Source of the DNA: Trichomonas vaginalis G3
Taxonomy: Eukaryota; Parabasalia; Trichomonadida; Trichomonadidae
Assembly (NCBI RefSeq): GCF_026262505.1
Contig: NC_067206.1
Coordinates: 29,961,896 to 30,025,895, forward strand
Length of the DNA stretch: 64,000 bases
Direction: 5' to 3'
How positions within the stretch are numbered: position 1 is the stretch's first letter; each line of letters begins with the position of its first letter. Of the stretch, positions 30,223-41,484 are shown one piece after another. Below the pieces are notes generated by a model. That model was not told the origin of the DNA. It did not search any database and saw nothing but the letters and a program-made list of their open reading frames with translations. The position numbers were made by a program, and so were the translations under genes.

Positions 30223-30509
30223 TCCCAAAACCTTCCATCTCCACTACAAATGGAAGAAACTTTGTCCGAATAGTTTAACATTCGGACAAAGTTTCTCCCA
30301 TTTTAAGAAGGTATTGCACTGCAAGAGGTACATATTCATACTATGCACTCCTTACTATTCAATTCATTCTTAAAATGGGAGAAACTTTATCCAAATAGTT
30401 TCGCATTTGGATAAAGTTTCTCCCATTTATAGTGGAGATGGAAGGCTTTGAGTTATATATTCATGTTATATACTCCAAAGCCTCCCATCTCCACTTGAAA
30501 GTTTTGGGA
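30223..30509. repeat. Multi-branched palindrome with alternative pairings
   Basis: An outer stem TCCCAAAAC (30223-30231) pairs with GTTTTGGGA (30501-30509). Inside, CCTTCCATCTCCACT (30231-30245) can pair perfectly with 30431-30445. The latter can instead pair with 30481-30495, making a long hairpin at 30431-30495. Further inside are the hairpins 30256-30270/30281-30295 and 30381-30395/30406-30420 (related to each other) and the stem 30296-30309/30367-30380. AAGTCAC and GTGACTT motifs flank it at about 30165-30195, and AAAAGTGACA lies at about 30586. No coding sequence. It is probably a foldback-type repeat. Confidence 0.8.
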
Positions 30510-30912
30510 TATTGTTCCCTACGCAGATATCAATTTAAGGTTAAAATCAGAAAAATTAAAAATGCAAATTTGGGGTTATTGAAAAGTGACACGGACACTT
30601 TTGTCCCCCCACTCCTGCCATATAATAAACGATATATTTTAATACATAAATATTTCATTTATCATACTTAGAGGCAAACATTAACATTTATGTTGAAAAT
30701 TGTATAGTTGTAAACTATGGCATAAAGATGAATTGAAAATTGGATTAAGACCCGAAGTTTTGAATCTACTAGACAAATTGTAATTTTTCTTAAGAAATTT
30801 AGCATATTCAATTTTTAAGAATTGTAAATTTTTTTTCTATTCTATTTTTTTAATAAAAATTAGAAAGCAAAATAAGCTCATTGCAAAAAATTGAAATTCA
30901 ATATGGTATAAT

Positions 30913-31948
30913 TTGAACTTCCAAATTTTAGTTGGGTTATTGCAATATTTTAACTTCCAATCAAAAATCAGATCCATATGGCTATCTAAATCATGGGAAG
31001 AAGTTTGCGGAGATCAAGATTATTCAATTTTTAATAATCAAACTATTGTTCCCGAAGCAGGATACTACATTACAGAAGTTATATTTAGTAACCTGGCAAA
31101 TAATGCCATTTGTATTAGATGCAATAATTCCAATAGTCCTCATGCAAAATTTTTGATTGAATATTCTGTTTTCAACAAAATACAATGCGATAATTATTCG
31201 CCTTTCACTATTTATTTCCTTGGAGATGTTTTGCAAAAGAAAGTAGTTGCCTTAAACACGACAACAAAAGTTACAGGTGAAAGCCCTGGAGAATATTATG
31301 GCCAATTTGAAAGGATTGACTGCGAAGTGACAGCAGAAAAGCAAAATAATTTCAATGATTCATGTATCTCTGATTGTGGTCAATACACAGAGGAAAATCC
31401 AGGAACCCAAATCTCATTGAAAAACGGTATTCTCCTTTCTAGAAGTTGTAACATATCCTCAGGTAAATCAAGAGTTGCAGCAATATTCTACTCCCCACAT
31501 AGATTAAACAAAACTTTTGTTTCTTTTATGAATGAGATAAATAGCACAACAGCTGGTAACTATTACGCAATATCAATTATTTCAACAATACGAGGTGATA
31601 ATACCATAACATTTTCACATTGTTCTCATTTATAATAAAGTTAATATTGTTTTAGGATGCCAATCTTTTATCCGTGTATTCATCGATAAATGTACATTGA
31701 TTAATCCAGATGTGCACACATTGTTTATTGTGAAATATACTCCTGCATATATCACTGCATCAAATTGTTACACGAATTCATATCCTGAGTCTGCTACATC
31801 TAAATATGCACCAGCAGATGCAATCAAATTCGAAAATATTACGGAGTTATCTGATACAAAAATACCTGAAATGAATTGTCGTATACCGGTAGTTTATAAA
31901 TGTACATGCGATTTCCCAATTAAATACAAAAGAATTACAAGGAAATAA
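30913..31948 (+). pseudogene. Beta-helix-like surface protein remnant
   Basis: Two plus-strand frames in different phases carry the same kind of sequence as the gene at 28919-29893: VIFSNLANNAICIRCNNSNS, CISDCGQYTEENPGTQISLK, ILLSRSCNISSGKSRVAA, then INPDVHTLFIVKYTPAYITA. No ATG opens the first frame, and the sequence drifts out of frame after about 31635. A last scrap (IGVHPKYIKGKIEMLKNSS) can be read at 32,400-32,500. I take it as a decayed member of a multi-copy host surface family. Confidence 0.55.
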
Positions 31949-32531
31949 ATTGTTTGAATACTTATCTCCAACTGTTACTAAAAGTTATTTTGATAATAAA
32001 GAAGTTTCATATGCAGGAAATGCAAATATTGTTTCAACAACGGGACCTTTTTATTTGCATTTGTCTCATTTAGGTTTTCCTAAAAGTGCAAAAAATGCGC
32101 AAAAACGATTATACTAAATTCAATCTGTGCATTATTTGTGTATTTAAAAATCAATACGTGTAAATTATTCAAAAATGAATGATTTTTTTTCTTTTATATT
32201 TTCTGCATACGCAACTGTTGCAATTCTTTATTAATTAATTTGATTTTTAATAATAGTCAACTCCAAAATTTTTCAAAAACGCAAAAAATGTGCAAATTCA
32301 ATTTCAAATAATCATTTTTGTGAATTTTTTCCACCCTATGTAAAACTCTCTAATTTATCAACAGGATATTGCCAGGTAACGAACATTTCAATAAAAGAAC
32401 AAAAAGGCGAAGATGACATTGGAGTTCATCCAAAATACATCAAAGGAAAGATTGAGATGCTGAAAAACTCATCAATCATTCAAATAGCGAATATAACAAT
32501 GTCATGAATATATAAATAAAATACTATTTGT

Positions 32532-35500
32532 TTATTTATCAGAGAAATATTTGTATTCAGGTAAGTTGAATACAGAAGAGAGCGGGGAGTTTGTTGAGTG
32601 GTGTTCGTGAATGTGTGTCTGCATCTTCATGAAAGAGTACGATGTGTGGAACTGCTTTGTTGTGTCATCAATCTCTCTGTCGAAAGAAGAGTCAACTTTA
32701 GACAAAGTCTGCGACAAAAGTGAGCAAACGCTGAAGAGGCTGACGAATCTCAGAGGGAGGACTTCGTTGACGTCAGAGTCATGGGAAGAGTTCCTCCAGT
32801 ACTCGCGAGCCAAGAAAGGAAGGTCGCTGCAGACCTTGATTGTCTCCTTGATCGAAGAGACAACGTTTTGGCTGTTGATGTAAGAGAAACTTGGAACTTG
32901 GTAGTCGTTCAGTTTCTGGTCAACAAACGACTCTTCGCCGAAATCGAAAGCGACTTTGTTTGACTCATCTTCTTCGTCATATTCTCTGTTTTCGCTGTCT
33001 CTGATGACGTCGATTGACTCAGGGCGGATCTGCTGAGATGTGAGTCCGATGACGTCGAAAACACTCACTCCTTGCTGTATCTGCTTTCTGATGACGTTGT
33101 ACTGTGCCTGCGAATCTCTGATGAACTTCTTAGAGTCGATCAAAGTGTTCTTGTTGATGACGATGTCGTCGCGATCGCAGTCGACTTCGATGAGGTGGAC
33201 AAGGATTGTCCGCTCCTTCATTGTGCGGCTCTTGCTCCTGATGCTGATCTCGAGGAAGAAGTCGTCGCCTTTTTCTGAGTCGATATCGACGTCGAAGAAG
33301 TAGAAGTCGTTTTCGTAGCGGTCGATGTCGCGAACAAAGACGTGTCTTGATGGGCTGATGTCGAAGGTCAGAGAGTCTCCCTCATCCTCAAAGACGCATG
33401 AGCAGAAGAAACACATGCGCTGGTGGTGTCTCTTGATTGGGACGCGGTCGAAGCAGTCGAACTGTTGGTTCAACACGTTGTAGAACTTGAAGACAAATAG
33501 GCGCTCGTAGACAAGGTACTGGATGTTGATGTTCGAGTAGAGTGAGTTGCTTATGAAGACCGTCATCGTGCACTGAGTGTTGTACTTGAATGAGAGCTCT
33601 GTCTCGCACTCGTCGTCGTCGAATTCGACACTCGGTGGCTGAGGGCTGCCGTATATAACAACACAATGTGGAATCCTCTTCATTTTCTCGTCGATTGTCC
33701 GGATGAAGATGTTCGTGTCGTTGAAAATGGATTCGCTGACAAGGCAGACACTGTTGCTCTGCTTGTTGTAGAAGAACGGGTGGTCGCGCACGTTGATGTA
33801 GACTGTCGGATCGATCTTCGTGATGTCGAATAGGAACGGAATGCTGAGTGTCTCGAAGACGATGAGGCCGTCGATGAAGTGCTCGCTGATCGGGAGGATG
33901 TCGAACTTTATTTCGATCAGGATCTCGTTCTGTTCCTGACGGAGACTGATGAAATCTCTGTAGACGTCGTTGTTGACGACAATATGGATGTTTTGGATCG
34001 TGTTGTCTGTCTTGACTGTGAAGACAAACGGAGTCTGGTGGAGGGAGTTTATTGGCTGAGTCTTGACTTTGATCTGTGTGAAATTAGACTTGATTTCGTT
34101 GTTTAATTTGCAGATAAATGGATGGAAATTGTTGTTGTTGTTAATCACTGTGTGTTTAGCCAATTTACTGATTTTGTCGCGTGAAACTCCTTCTTTGATC
34201 TTGTTGATGAAATTAGTCATCTGTTCTTCAGCAAACTGAGGAGTTTTCTGTGGTTTCCAAACGCCGAATTTGTCGTAGAATGTGTTTGTGTTTTGCTGTG
34301 GAACTTGGTACATCTGGAATCCTTGAGTTGGAACTGTGTTTGGCTGCTGATTTGGTGTCCAGATGCCAAATCTGTCGTCATTCTTAATATGTTTCTTGAG
34401 CTGCTTCTGTTCTTTCGTTGGATTGTAGACAGCAAACTTGTCTTCTTGTTGCTGTTGTTGCATTTGTTGTGGATGGTACACTGCAAACTTATCATTTTGT
34501 TGTTGTTTCTGTGGTTGAACCTGTTGTTGTTGTATTTGTTGTTGTGGATGATATACTCCAAATTTATCATTTTGTTGTTGTTTTTGTGGAGTGTAAATTC
34601 CAAATTTGTCATTAGTTTGTTCTTGTTGTTGCTGAGGATAGTAAACACCGAATTTGTTGTTGTTTGGCTGTTGATTGACATGTTGAACGTTTCCATATTG
34701 CTGCTGATTCATCTGTTGGTAGTTTGGAATCTGCTGCTGATAGTTTTGCTGCGGGTAATTCATCTGTTGGTAAACACCGAAATTGAATGCATCTCCCTGT
34801 TGGAAGTTTCCATATTGAGGAACGTTCATCTGCTGCTGCATTTGTTGCATATTCGCCTGAGCCATTTGTTGTGGATTTATTGGCTGGTAGACGCTGAAGT
34901 TTGGACTTATTTCTGACTGGATTTGTTGCTGCTGATTAACTGGACGATATACTCCAAACTTATCATTCTGTTGTTGATTAACTTGTTTGGCTTGTTCAGG
35001 CTGTTTTGTGTTGGATAATGATTTCCATGTTGAAGGAGTTATTTTTTTCTTCTGAGCTCGTTTCTCGTTGTATAACTTGACGATTCTCTCTCCGATTCTT
35101 ATGAGCTCATCGAAATCCGGATTCGCTGCGTGCTGCACCTTCTTCGGAAGTTTGAATGACAGCAGCTCAGGCTCTCCGATTTCGAAGACAAAGTGGTCGT
35201 TGTCTTTGATTTTGTTGTACTGCAGTAAGTAGCCGTCTGCGTCGTATTTGTAAGAGAAGTACTTTCCATTGAACTTGTTGCTGATCCTTAGTTTTGTTCC
35301 TTCAACTCTCACAATCTTATAAACTTCGAATTCGGTCTTTTCGTCGAACTCCATTTTGTCATTCACTTCCTTGAACATATCGAATAACTCTTGTTTGTTG
35401 TATGTCAAATCGTACTTCGGATTTGGCTTCTCCATTATATAAGGAATGCATAAAATAAAGCAAATTGCGTGCTGTGCGAACTCCTGACTTAAGTCTTTGA

Positions 35501-37537
35501 GTGTATCGATTTTAATTGTGAGTTTTTCTTTCGGTTTTGCCTCATTTTTATATTTATAGTTTTCAGGAGCAGGTTCTTGAATTTGTGAGGAACTTAATCG
35601 TTTTATTTCCAATTTTTCATCATTCTTTTCTTGTACTTGGTGTTTTTCAGGTACTGGCTTTATCTGTGACTTAATTTGCTCTTCGAAAGACGGGTAACTC
35701 TTTGGCTGCAATGGTTTTTGTTCTTTTAATTGTCTTTCCTTTTCCAATTGTTTTTGTTTTTCTAATTCTAGTTTCTTTCGTTTTTCTTCCTCTTGTTTTA
35801 ATAGCATTTCCTGTTTTCTTTGTTTTTCGAGTCTTTCTTCTTCTTGTTTCTTGAGCAGCAGCATTTCTTGTCTTCTCTGTTCTTTGAGTTCTTTTTCTCT
35901 TTTCTCTTTTTCTTGCCTTTCTTTTTCTTTTCTTTCGAATTCTTTCCTCATTTCTTCGATCTTCTTCTGATGCATAATTTCGGCTTCTTTGATGCGCATC
36001 TCTTCCTTCTTCTTCTCTTCTTCTATCTTCTTTAAACGTTCTTCTTCGCTCTTTATCATTTTATCAAATAATTTTGTATCGTCAACCCTATCATCAGACA
36101 AACCGTTTATTTCTTTTTCGAGGAACATATTCAAGAGATGCAAGTAGTTCTTTGATTTTGCGTAATTGAACAGCTTCATGAATTTAATTGTATAATCCTG
36201 TATGAAACCGTTTTGTTCAAATTTTTCAACTATTTTTTCTGTCAGTTTTTGGGAATTTTCTTTTGTGAGAAACTCTCCTCTTGATATCACTGTGATGAAG
36301 TTGTGAGGGAAATCCAGCACGTTGAGGGAAGACAAGATGCGGAGATATATAAGACGGATTGGAATATTGACAGAACTGACAACTGTCACTTTTGTCATAA
36401 AATCAGAAATTTGAGAATTTTTAGACAAAATATAATTCAAGAATTGCAATTTTTCGAATCTATCCTCCATGTAGCATTCAACATCATAGAAACTTATCTT
36501 TTCATTTGTTACTTTTTCATCCAATAACGTACAAATTTCCAAGAATTTTGTTTTATCTTCTTTTTTATAATTTTTAGTTTTTGAGTTTATATATTCTGCG
36601 AAATCTGCGAAAGACTTCATTTGTTTGACAGCATTTTCTTTAATTGTTCTTATTTTATCTATGAAAGGGAAATAGTTCGATGATTTCTTTATAAATAACT
36701 CCAAATCTGGTTCAGGAAAATGAAGTGAAGTCAAAAATGGATAAGTTCCAGAAATATTTTCTAATGTCTCTATGATTGACTTAGATACGATTTTGTTCTG
36801 GTTTAACAGCTCATTTATCTTATTTATCAAGTTCTGCTTGCATAATAATTCAGGAGAGTTTTCTATCGTTGTGTAAAAACCAAATTCAATTTCTTTTTGG
36901 ATTCTTGTGAGGATAGAGCAGTCTTTTTTGGAGCAGACGTCCTGGAGATGCTCAACAAGGACTTTAAACCATTGAGATAATATATATATATAGCAATCAA
37001 ATCTGTTTCTTGTGACCTTTGAACCAATTCAAAAACTAATGAAAATTTTGCTAAGGCTTCTAACCATTCATATTCCTTTTTGTTGCTGTCATTGGACCAT
37101 TTGATCACTGATTCTTTGAATTTTATGATGCCTTTGTTGATGTCTGCTACTTTTGTCACTTCTGAAATTTTGGAATACATGTCATTGGAAAAATAGAGGC
37201 GCTTGTCGAGAAACCATTGGATAATTTCATAGTTTTTGACCTTCTGGGATACTAAATCACTAAGTTTTGACTTGAGATCATCACTTTGCTCATAAATCTC
37301 ATCATACATATATTCATCATATGGTTCCCTGCTTCTACGATCTGCTAGCCTCGATTCAAAGTCATCAGACATATAAGAATCTAACAAAATCTGTTGAAGA
37401 AATCCAAAGGGCATGTTATAGAAGCTTTTTAGAAGATCTTCTTCGCTAAAATCATAGTAGGCCTCGCCATCATCGGAATCGTCATCATAATCGTCGTCGT
37501 AATATGCGGGATTACCCCCATAATACGGTGTTAACAT
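32532..37537 (-). CDS. Large coiled-coil, Gln-rich repeat protein, about 1,670 aa (apparent frameshift in a TA run)
   Basis: The ATG at 37537 follows an Inr (TCACTTTTC). The first frame (to 36863) and the long frame (from about 36,990 to 32532) meet at a TATATATATA run near 36,980-36,990, and the second frame reads sensibly through the overlap (QWFKVLVEHLQDVCSKKD), so this is one gene. Domains: an acidic N-terminus, an all-helical part, a Glu/Lys/Arg coiled coil (about residues 460-590 of the joined length), a folded part, then about ten copies of [DN]KF[GA][VI][YW]xP in a Gln/Asn-rich prion-like stretch (DNA 34.25-35.0 kb), and a beta-rich C-terminal third. No enzyme family recognised. The DNA for the C-terminal third (32.5-34.2 kb) is much richer in GC, with C-ending codons (GAC, GTC, TTC, CGC). 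Confidence 0.7.
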
Positions 37538-37541
37538 TTAG

Positions 37542-37550
37542 GAAAAGTGA
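37542..37550 (-). promoter_or_regulatory. Initiator (Inr) of the large Gln-rich protein gene
   Basis: TCACTTTTC on the minus strand, four bases before the ATG at 37537. Confidence 0.6.
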
Positions 37551-37559
37551 CACTGCCAA

Positions 37560-38650
37560 ATCTAAACTGAATATGAGTTAATTTTAATGTTTTTAGGGTC
37601 TTTGATGCATTCAAATTTATTTGTATTCATTAACATACGTCGAAAAATAAGTCTAAATTTATCACAATTTTGAACTAAGTGCTTTTACCATTTATTTGTA
37701 TTTTTTAGAGATTACATTTATAGTTATACTGTTTCATAGATAAAACTCAAGAAATGAAATGAGATGTTTCTATATCACCGCTGAGATCGCTGTATTTAAT
37801 AATATTTTGTAATTCATATTACACCAAATGTAGTTTAAATGCTATGTTTTCATTAATTTTCATTATTTATATAGGCAAAATCTAATTCGCAGATTTTTAT
37901 CATGCAGAAACATTTATTCAGGAGAAAAATCTTCACTCTCAAGAAACATATTTATTTTTATAAACCAATTGATATCAAGCCCATAGCTTCAATATTAGAA
38001 AAATGTTAAATCCGGCATATCTCGAATATTTAGCGTAATTTACCCTATGCGTAAAGAACACATTATAGATTTTCATGTTCGGGGGTATCTATTTAATTTC
38101 GATAAAATTTTTTTGAAAAAAATATCACATATATAAGACAACAAATCTATTTTAAACAACGACGTATGTCAAAAAACTATTACATTTTTTGAAAGGATGT
38201 AGAAATGTATAAAATGGAATTTGTTAAAGATTTTGCTAAGAATAGTATGTACAATATATATTTTTCACTTCAAAACGTATCTCTCTTAAAAATATTTTCT
38301 CATCGAATTTGAGAATCTTGGAGAACACAATAAATATCGAAAATCTAGCATGTAATTGTATAAAGATACCTATACTTCTCGAAAAAATTTTAAAGGGATT
38401 TTAGCCAAGTTAACCGTTTTTTCTCAAAAATTCTTAGATCAAAATTGTGAATGAGTTATACAGTTCTAATTTTTCCAATCCCAATTAATACTATATAATA
38501 ATTTAATGCCAATAAAAATTTAAAAGGATTTTTGACAAACTCCTTTGAATTTTTTAATCTGGAAAATTTTTATACAGATATTACTATGTTTATCGGTTTT
38601 AATACATCATATTTTTCGGTATCTCAAAAATGATTGAATTTAGATTTGTG
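37560..38650. other. Intergenic DNA without a gene
   Basis: About 1.1 kb of AT-rich sequence between two divergent genes. No coding or RNA feature found. Confidence 0.55.
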
Positions 38651-38660
38651 TCATTTTCAT
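38651..38660 (+). promoter_or_regulatory. Initiator (Inr) of the small acidic protein gene
   Basis: TCATTTTCAT followed by TTTTAG, with ATG at 38669. This favours the 38669 start over the in-frame ATG at 38630. Confidence 0.5.
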
Positions 38661-38668
38661 TTTTAGAG

Positions 38669-38893
38669 ATGGATTCAGACGATGATTTAATAGTAATCCC
38701 GGAAAACTCTACATTTGGAGGTCTCTATGTTAAAGGCAACGACAGTTACAAACAAATTAACAACAACAAACAAGTTTCTTTATTTTCAATTGTATCATCC
38801 ATTGATGAAAAGACTGTATTCAGGAATTACTCATGGCCGATAAATAGATATGAGTGCAAAGAAGAGCAAAGAGAGAGTATTTACTCTCAATAA
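38669..38893 (+). CDS. Small acidic protein, unknown (74 aa)
   Basis: Starts MDSDDDLIVIPENSTFGGLY and is followed by FSIVSSIDEKTVFRNYSWPI, with a charged end. There is no signal peptide or recognised domain. Support comes from the well-placed Inr and from codon use that reads like protein. It could also be the intact start of a longer decayed gene. Confidence 0.4.
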   Translation: MDSDDDLIVIPENSTFGGLYVKGNDSYKQINNNKQVSLFSIVSSIDEKTVFRNYSWPINRYECKEEQRESIYSQ

Positions 38894-39343
38894 CAAGAAA
38901 TAATTTTATTATTTCTTTATCTAAACTAAGTATTTTACCGATTAAACATTTTACAAAAATTGTAATAAATAAATTTGATTTTTAATGCTTTTCTGAATTT
39001 TGCCTAATGCCGGATGTTCGATCACTAAACTGCTAAAAGAATACGTATTTTTCTTCCTTTCTCCAATTGTAATACCTTCTTGTACGGAAAAGAAATAGCA
39101 TAATGTCTTGAAAATTCATTATTTTCCCTTAAAGCAAAATTGATTATGTGTTGACTGCAATTGAGCGATCAAAACTACATATGTGTAAGCTTTTGCTAAA
39201 TTTTATGTGATGTTTGCCTATTTAATATAGGAATTAATGATAAACATTACGATTGAAAATTAATTAGTATTGTAATCATGCTGATACGTGTTATGTTTCA
39301 ATTATCTATGTAATAATTAAGGGGCGATATAGGAACTTTTTGA

Positions 39344-39352
39344 TCATTTTTA
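39344..39352 (+). promoter_or_regulatory. Initiator (Inr) of the NTMT1-like gene
   Basis: TCATTTTTA, six bases before the ATG at 39359. It supports this start over the TTG just upstream. Confidence 0.55.
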
Positions 39353-39358
39353 ATTTTG

Positions 39359-40108
39359 ATGGGTATTTGGAATTCATCACCAGAAATCCCTGCTGGATCG
39401 GCAAATCCAGACCAAGTTTTTGAAGTGTATAAAGGAAAGTGGTATCAAACAGGTGTTAAATATTGGGAAAGTCAAGATTCAAATAACAATGGAATGCTCG
39501 GAGGGCTTCCCCAGGTCAGTTCAACAGATGCAATTCAATCAGAACAGTTTGTATCGAAATATCAGCTTAATCATGGAATGGGATGCCAAAAATGTGCTGA
39601 TATAGGAGCAGGCATTGGAAGAGTGTCTGAATTAATACTATCAAAGTATTTTAAAGAAATAGATTTAGTAGAACCTGTTCAAAAATTTGTAGATGTAGCT
39701 AAAGAAAAGCTTAAAAATAAAGTTATTCTTAAAACATATACTTGTGGTGCACAAGATTGGAAGATTGATGGAGTATTTGATTGTTTTTGGGCCCAATGGA
39801 CAATTATGTTTCTTACTGATGAGGATGCAATTAAATTTTTGAAAAATTGTAAAGAGCACTTAAACACAAATGGGTTCATATTTGTAAAAGATAATGTTGC
39901 TAACCCAAATAAGCAAGCTCAGAAAGATGAAGCTAATTGGAATCCAGAAGATTGTTCGATTGCTAGAACTTACATGCACTACAAAGAACTATTCCAGAAA
40001 TCCGGTCTTACTGTTCAAGAAGAATATATTGATGAATTACCTGATGAAGATGAAATTGGTTTTGATCCTCAAGAATTGATGCCAATTTATACTTTTGTTC
40101 TTCACTAA
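39359..40108 (+). CDS. N-terminal Xaa-Pro-Lys N-methyltransferase (NTMT1-like)
   Basis: 249 residues, the usual size. It shows the features of the NTMT1/Tae1 family (formerly DUF858): an N-terminal KWYQTGVKYWESQ and GMLGGLPQVSSTD, the AdoMet motif I ADIGAGIGRVS, the post-I acidic turn LVEPV, CFWAQWTIMFLTDED, then GFIFVKDN and the DCSIAR segment. The GMLGGL and WAQW blocks are diagnostic. The enzyme trims nothing; it adds methyl groups to the alpha-amino group of proteins that begin X-Pro-Lys after Met removal (RCC1-type and ribosomal targets elsewhere). Soluble, probably in cytosol and nucleus. No sign of damage. Assignment strong. Confidence 0.93.
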   Translation: MGIWNSSPEIPAGSANPDQVFEVYKGKWYQTGVKYWESQDSNNNGMLGGLPQVSSTDAIQSEQFVSKYQLNHGMGCQKCADIGAGIGRVSELILSKYFKEIDLVEPVQKFVDVAKEKLKNKVILKTYTCGAQDWKIDGVFDCFWAQWTIMFLTDEDAIKFLKNCKEHLNTNGFIFVKDNVANPNKQAQKDEANWNPEDCSIARTYMHYKELFQKSGLTVQEEYIDELPDEDEIGFDPQELMPIYTFVLH

Positions 40109-40581
40109 TCTGTGTGCATTCATAAAAATATTCCAAATTGTATGTATTAACTTGAAATCTTAATTTTCATTTTTTTATTGTTCCGATATATACTTAATTT
40201 TACCTCGAAATTGATTCCAACTAACTTCCCTGCTAATAAATATTATTGATGAATACTTTTTTATATATATAAAAAAAATAAATGTTAAATGCAAATAAGA
40301 TTCGAGGTCCAATTCTTGAATATTGGCATAAAAATAGATTTCCAGCATATAAATTCACAATATTTGTTATTTCTAAAATATTATTTTTTTCTCTCGATTA
40401 ATATCTTATTTATGTAATGTATCATGTGAATCTACAACCTCTTTAGACAATATAACTTTAAATTTAAATATTATCTCAAACGATTATATAATTTCCGGTG
40501 AGGAATAAAAATGATCAAAATCAAATTAAGGAAAGAATAAAAAATGAACATTTTACAACAACAAAAAAGAATGTATTAGTA

Positions 40582-41484
40582 TTAAGTAATCTTCATGGTT
40601 ACTTTCGCCTTTTGATTGTTAATTAGATTATTCACTTTTTGGTCTTGAGCCAAATCTGTATTGGTGATTTGATAACCATTTGGATTATTAGGTGTTTCTG
40701 GTATGTAAACTTGTGTAGGGTTTGCCATCACACATCTCATTGTACTGATTTGCTGTTTTGGAAAATCAGTCTGAGATTTGCTTGACTTTATCTTATGGTT
40801 TGAAGAAGCCGCGTCCTGATTATTACCTTGAGCTTTTAATAAATTTTTAATGTTCTTCAATTCACTATTAGTGTTAGCCAAAGACTGTTTGAGGCCCTCA
40901 ATTTCTTCATTCTTCTGCTCAACTATCTTCTTATAGTTATTCAGACGGAAATCTGCCACTTCAATCTTCTCTGCCTGCTCAAGTAAGAAATTGATGTGTG
41001 CATGTTGGATTTGAATGTACATCTCTATCTGATCTTGCTGATATTCGTTCTTCTGGAATAGCTCAGCCTTTTCATGTCTAAGTTCTTTAATTTCCTTATC
41101 TTTCTTGTCAATTTTTCTCTGAGCTGTTTTAACTCCTTTTATTGAACTCTCATAAAAGTCCATAATTCTCTTAATAAAGTACCTGATGTAGTCGTTAATA
41201 AAACGACAATCTGTGAGTTCAGAAACTAACAATGAAATTGTTGCAACCTTGTTGGCATCCCAGCCAAAGTTAATTTTCCAGTGGCGAAGCATCTCAAATA
41301 CTTCATTTGGATTCATGTATCCCTTACATTGCTCTAATACTTGAAGGGCTTGATCTCCATTAACTTTCATGTAGTCAAATACGTGAAAGATCTCCTGATT
41401 ATTAAAGGATGTGAATAATGTCTTTGATTTAAGGTAATCATCTATATGATTGGCTATATCTTGATAGCTGATATTGTTCCTCAT
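40582..41484 (-). CDS. Coiled-coil protein with an ankyrin-family N-terminal domain (300 aa)
   Basis: ATG at 41484. Residues 1-115 are an all-helical domain (YQDIANHIDDYLKSKTLFTS, FNNQEIFHVFDYMKV, MNPNEVFEMLRHW) that resembles the N-terminal part of trichomonad DUF3447/ankyrin proteins, here without ankyrin repeats. Residues 118-215 form a coiled coil (KIDKKDKEIKELRHEKAEL, EEIEGLKQSLANTNSELK). The tail is polar, with PETPNNPNGYQ. It may act as a dimerising partner of DUF3447 proteins, which is inference. No membrane or signal segment. Confidence 0.65.
   Translation of the reverse strand: MRNNISYQDIANHIDDYLKSKTLFTSFNNQEIFHVFDYMKVNGDQALQVLEQCKGYMNPNEVFEMLRHWKINFGWDANKVATISLLVSELTDCRFINDYIRYFIKRIMDFYESSIKGVKTAQRKIDKKDKEIKELRHEKAELFQKNEYQQDQIEMYIQIQHAHINFLLEQAEKIEVADFRLNNYKKIVEQKNEEIEGLKQSLANTNSELKNIKNLLKAQGNNQDAASSNHKIKSSKSQTDFPKQQISTMRCVMANPTQVYIPETPNNPNGYQITNTDLAQDQKVNNLINNQKAKVTMKIT

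Noticed and set aside
30432-30671. A 79-codon plus-strand frame
   Set aside because: It runs through the multi-branched palindrome and carries no domain; open by chance.
34293-34916. A 207-codon hydrophobic plus-strand frame
   Set aside because: Antisense of the CAA-rich (Gln) stretch, read as TTG/TTGTTG; no family features.
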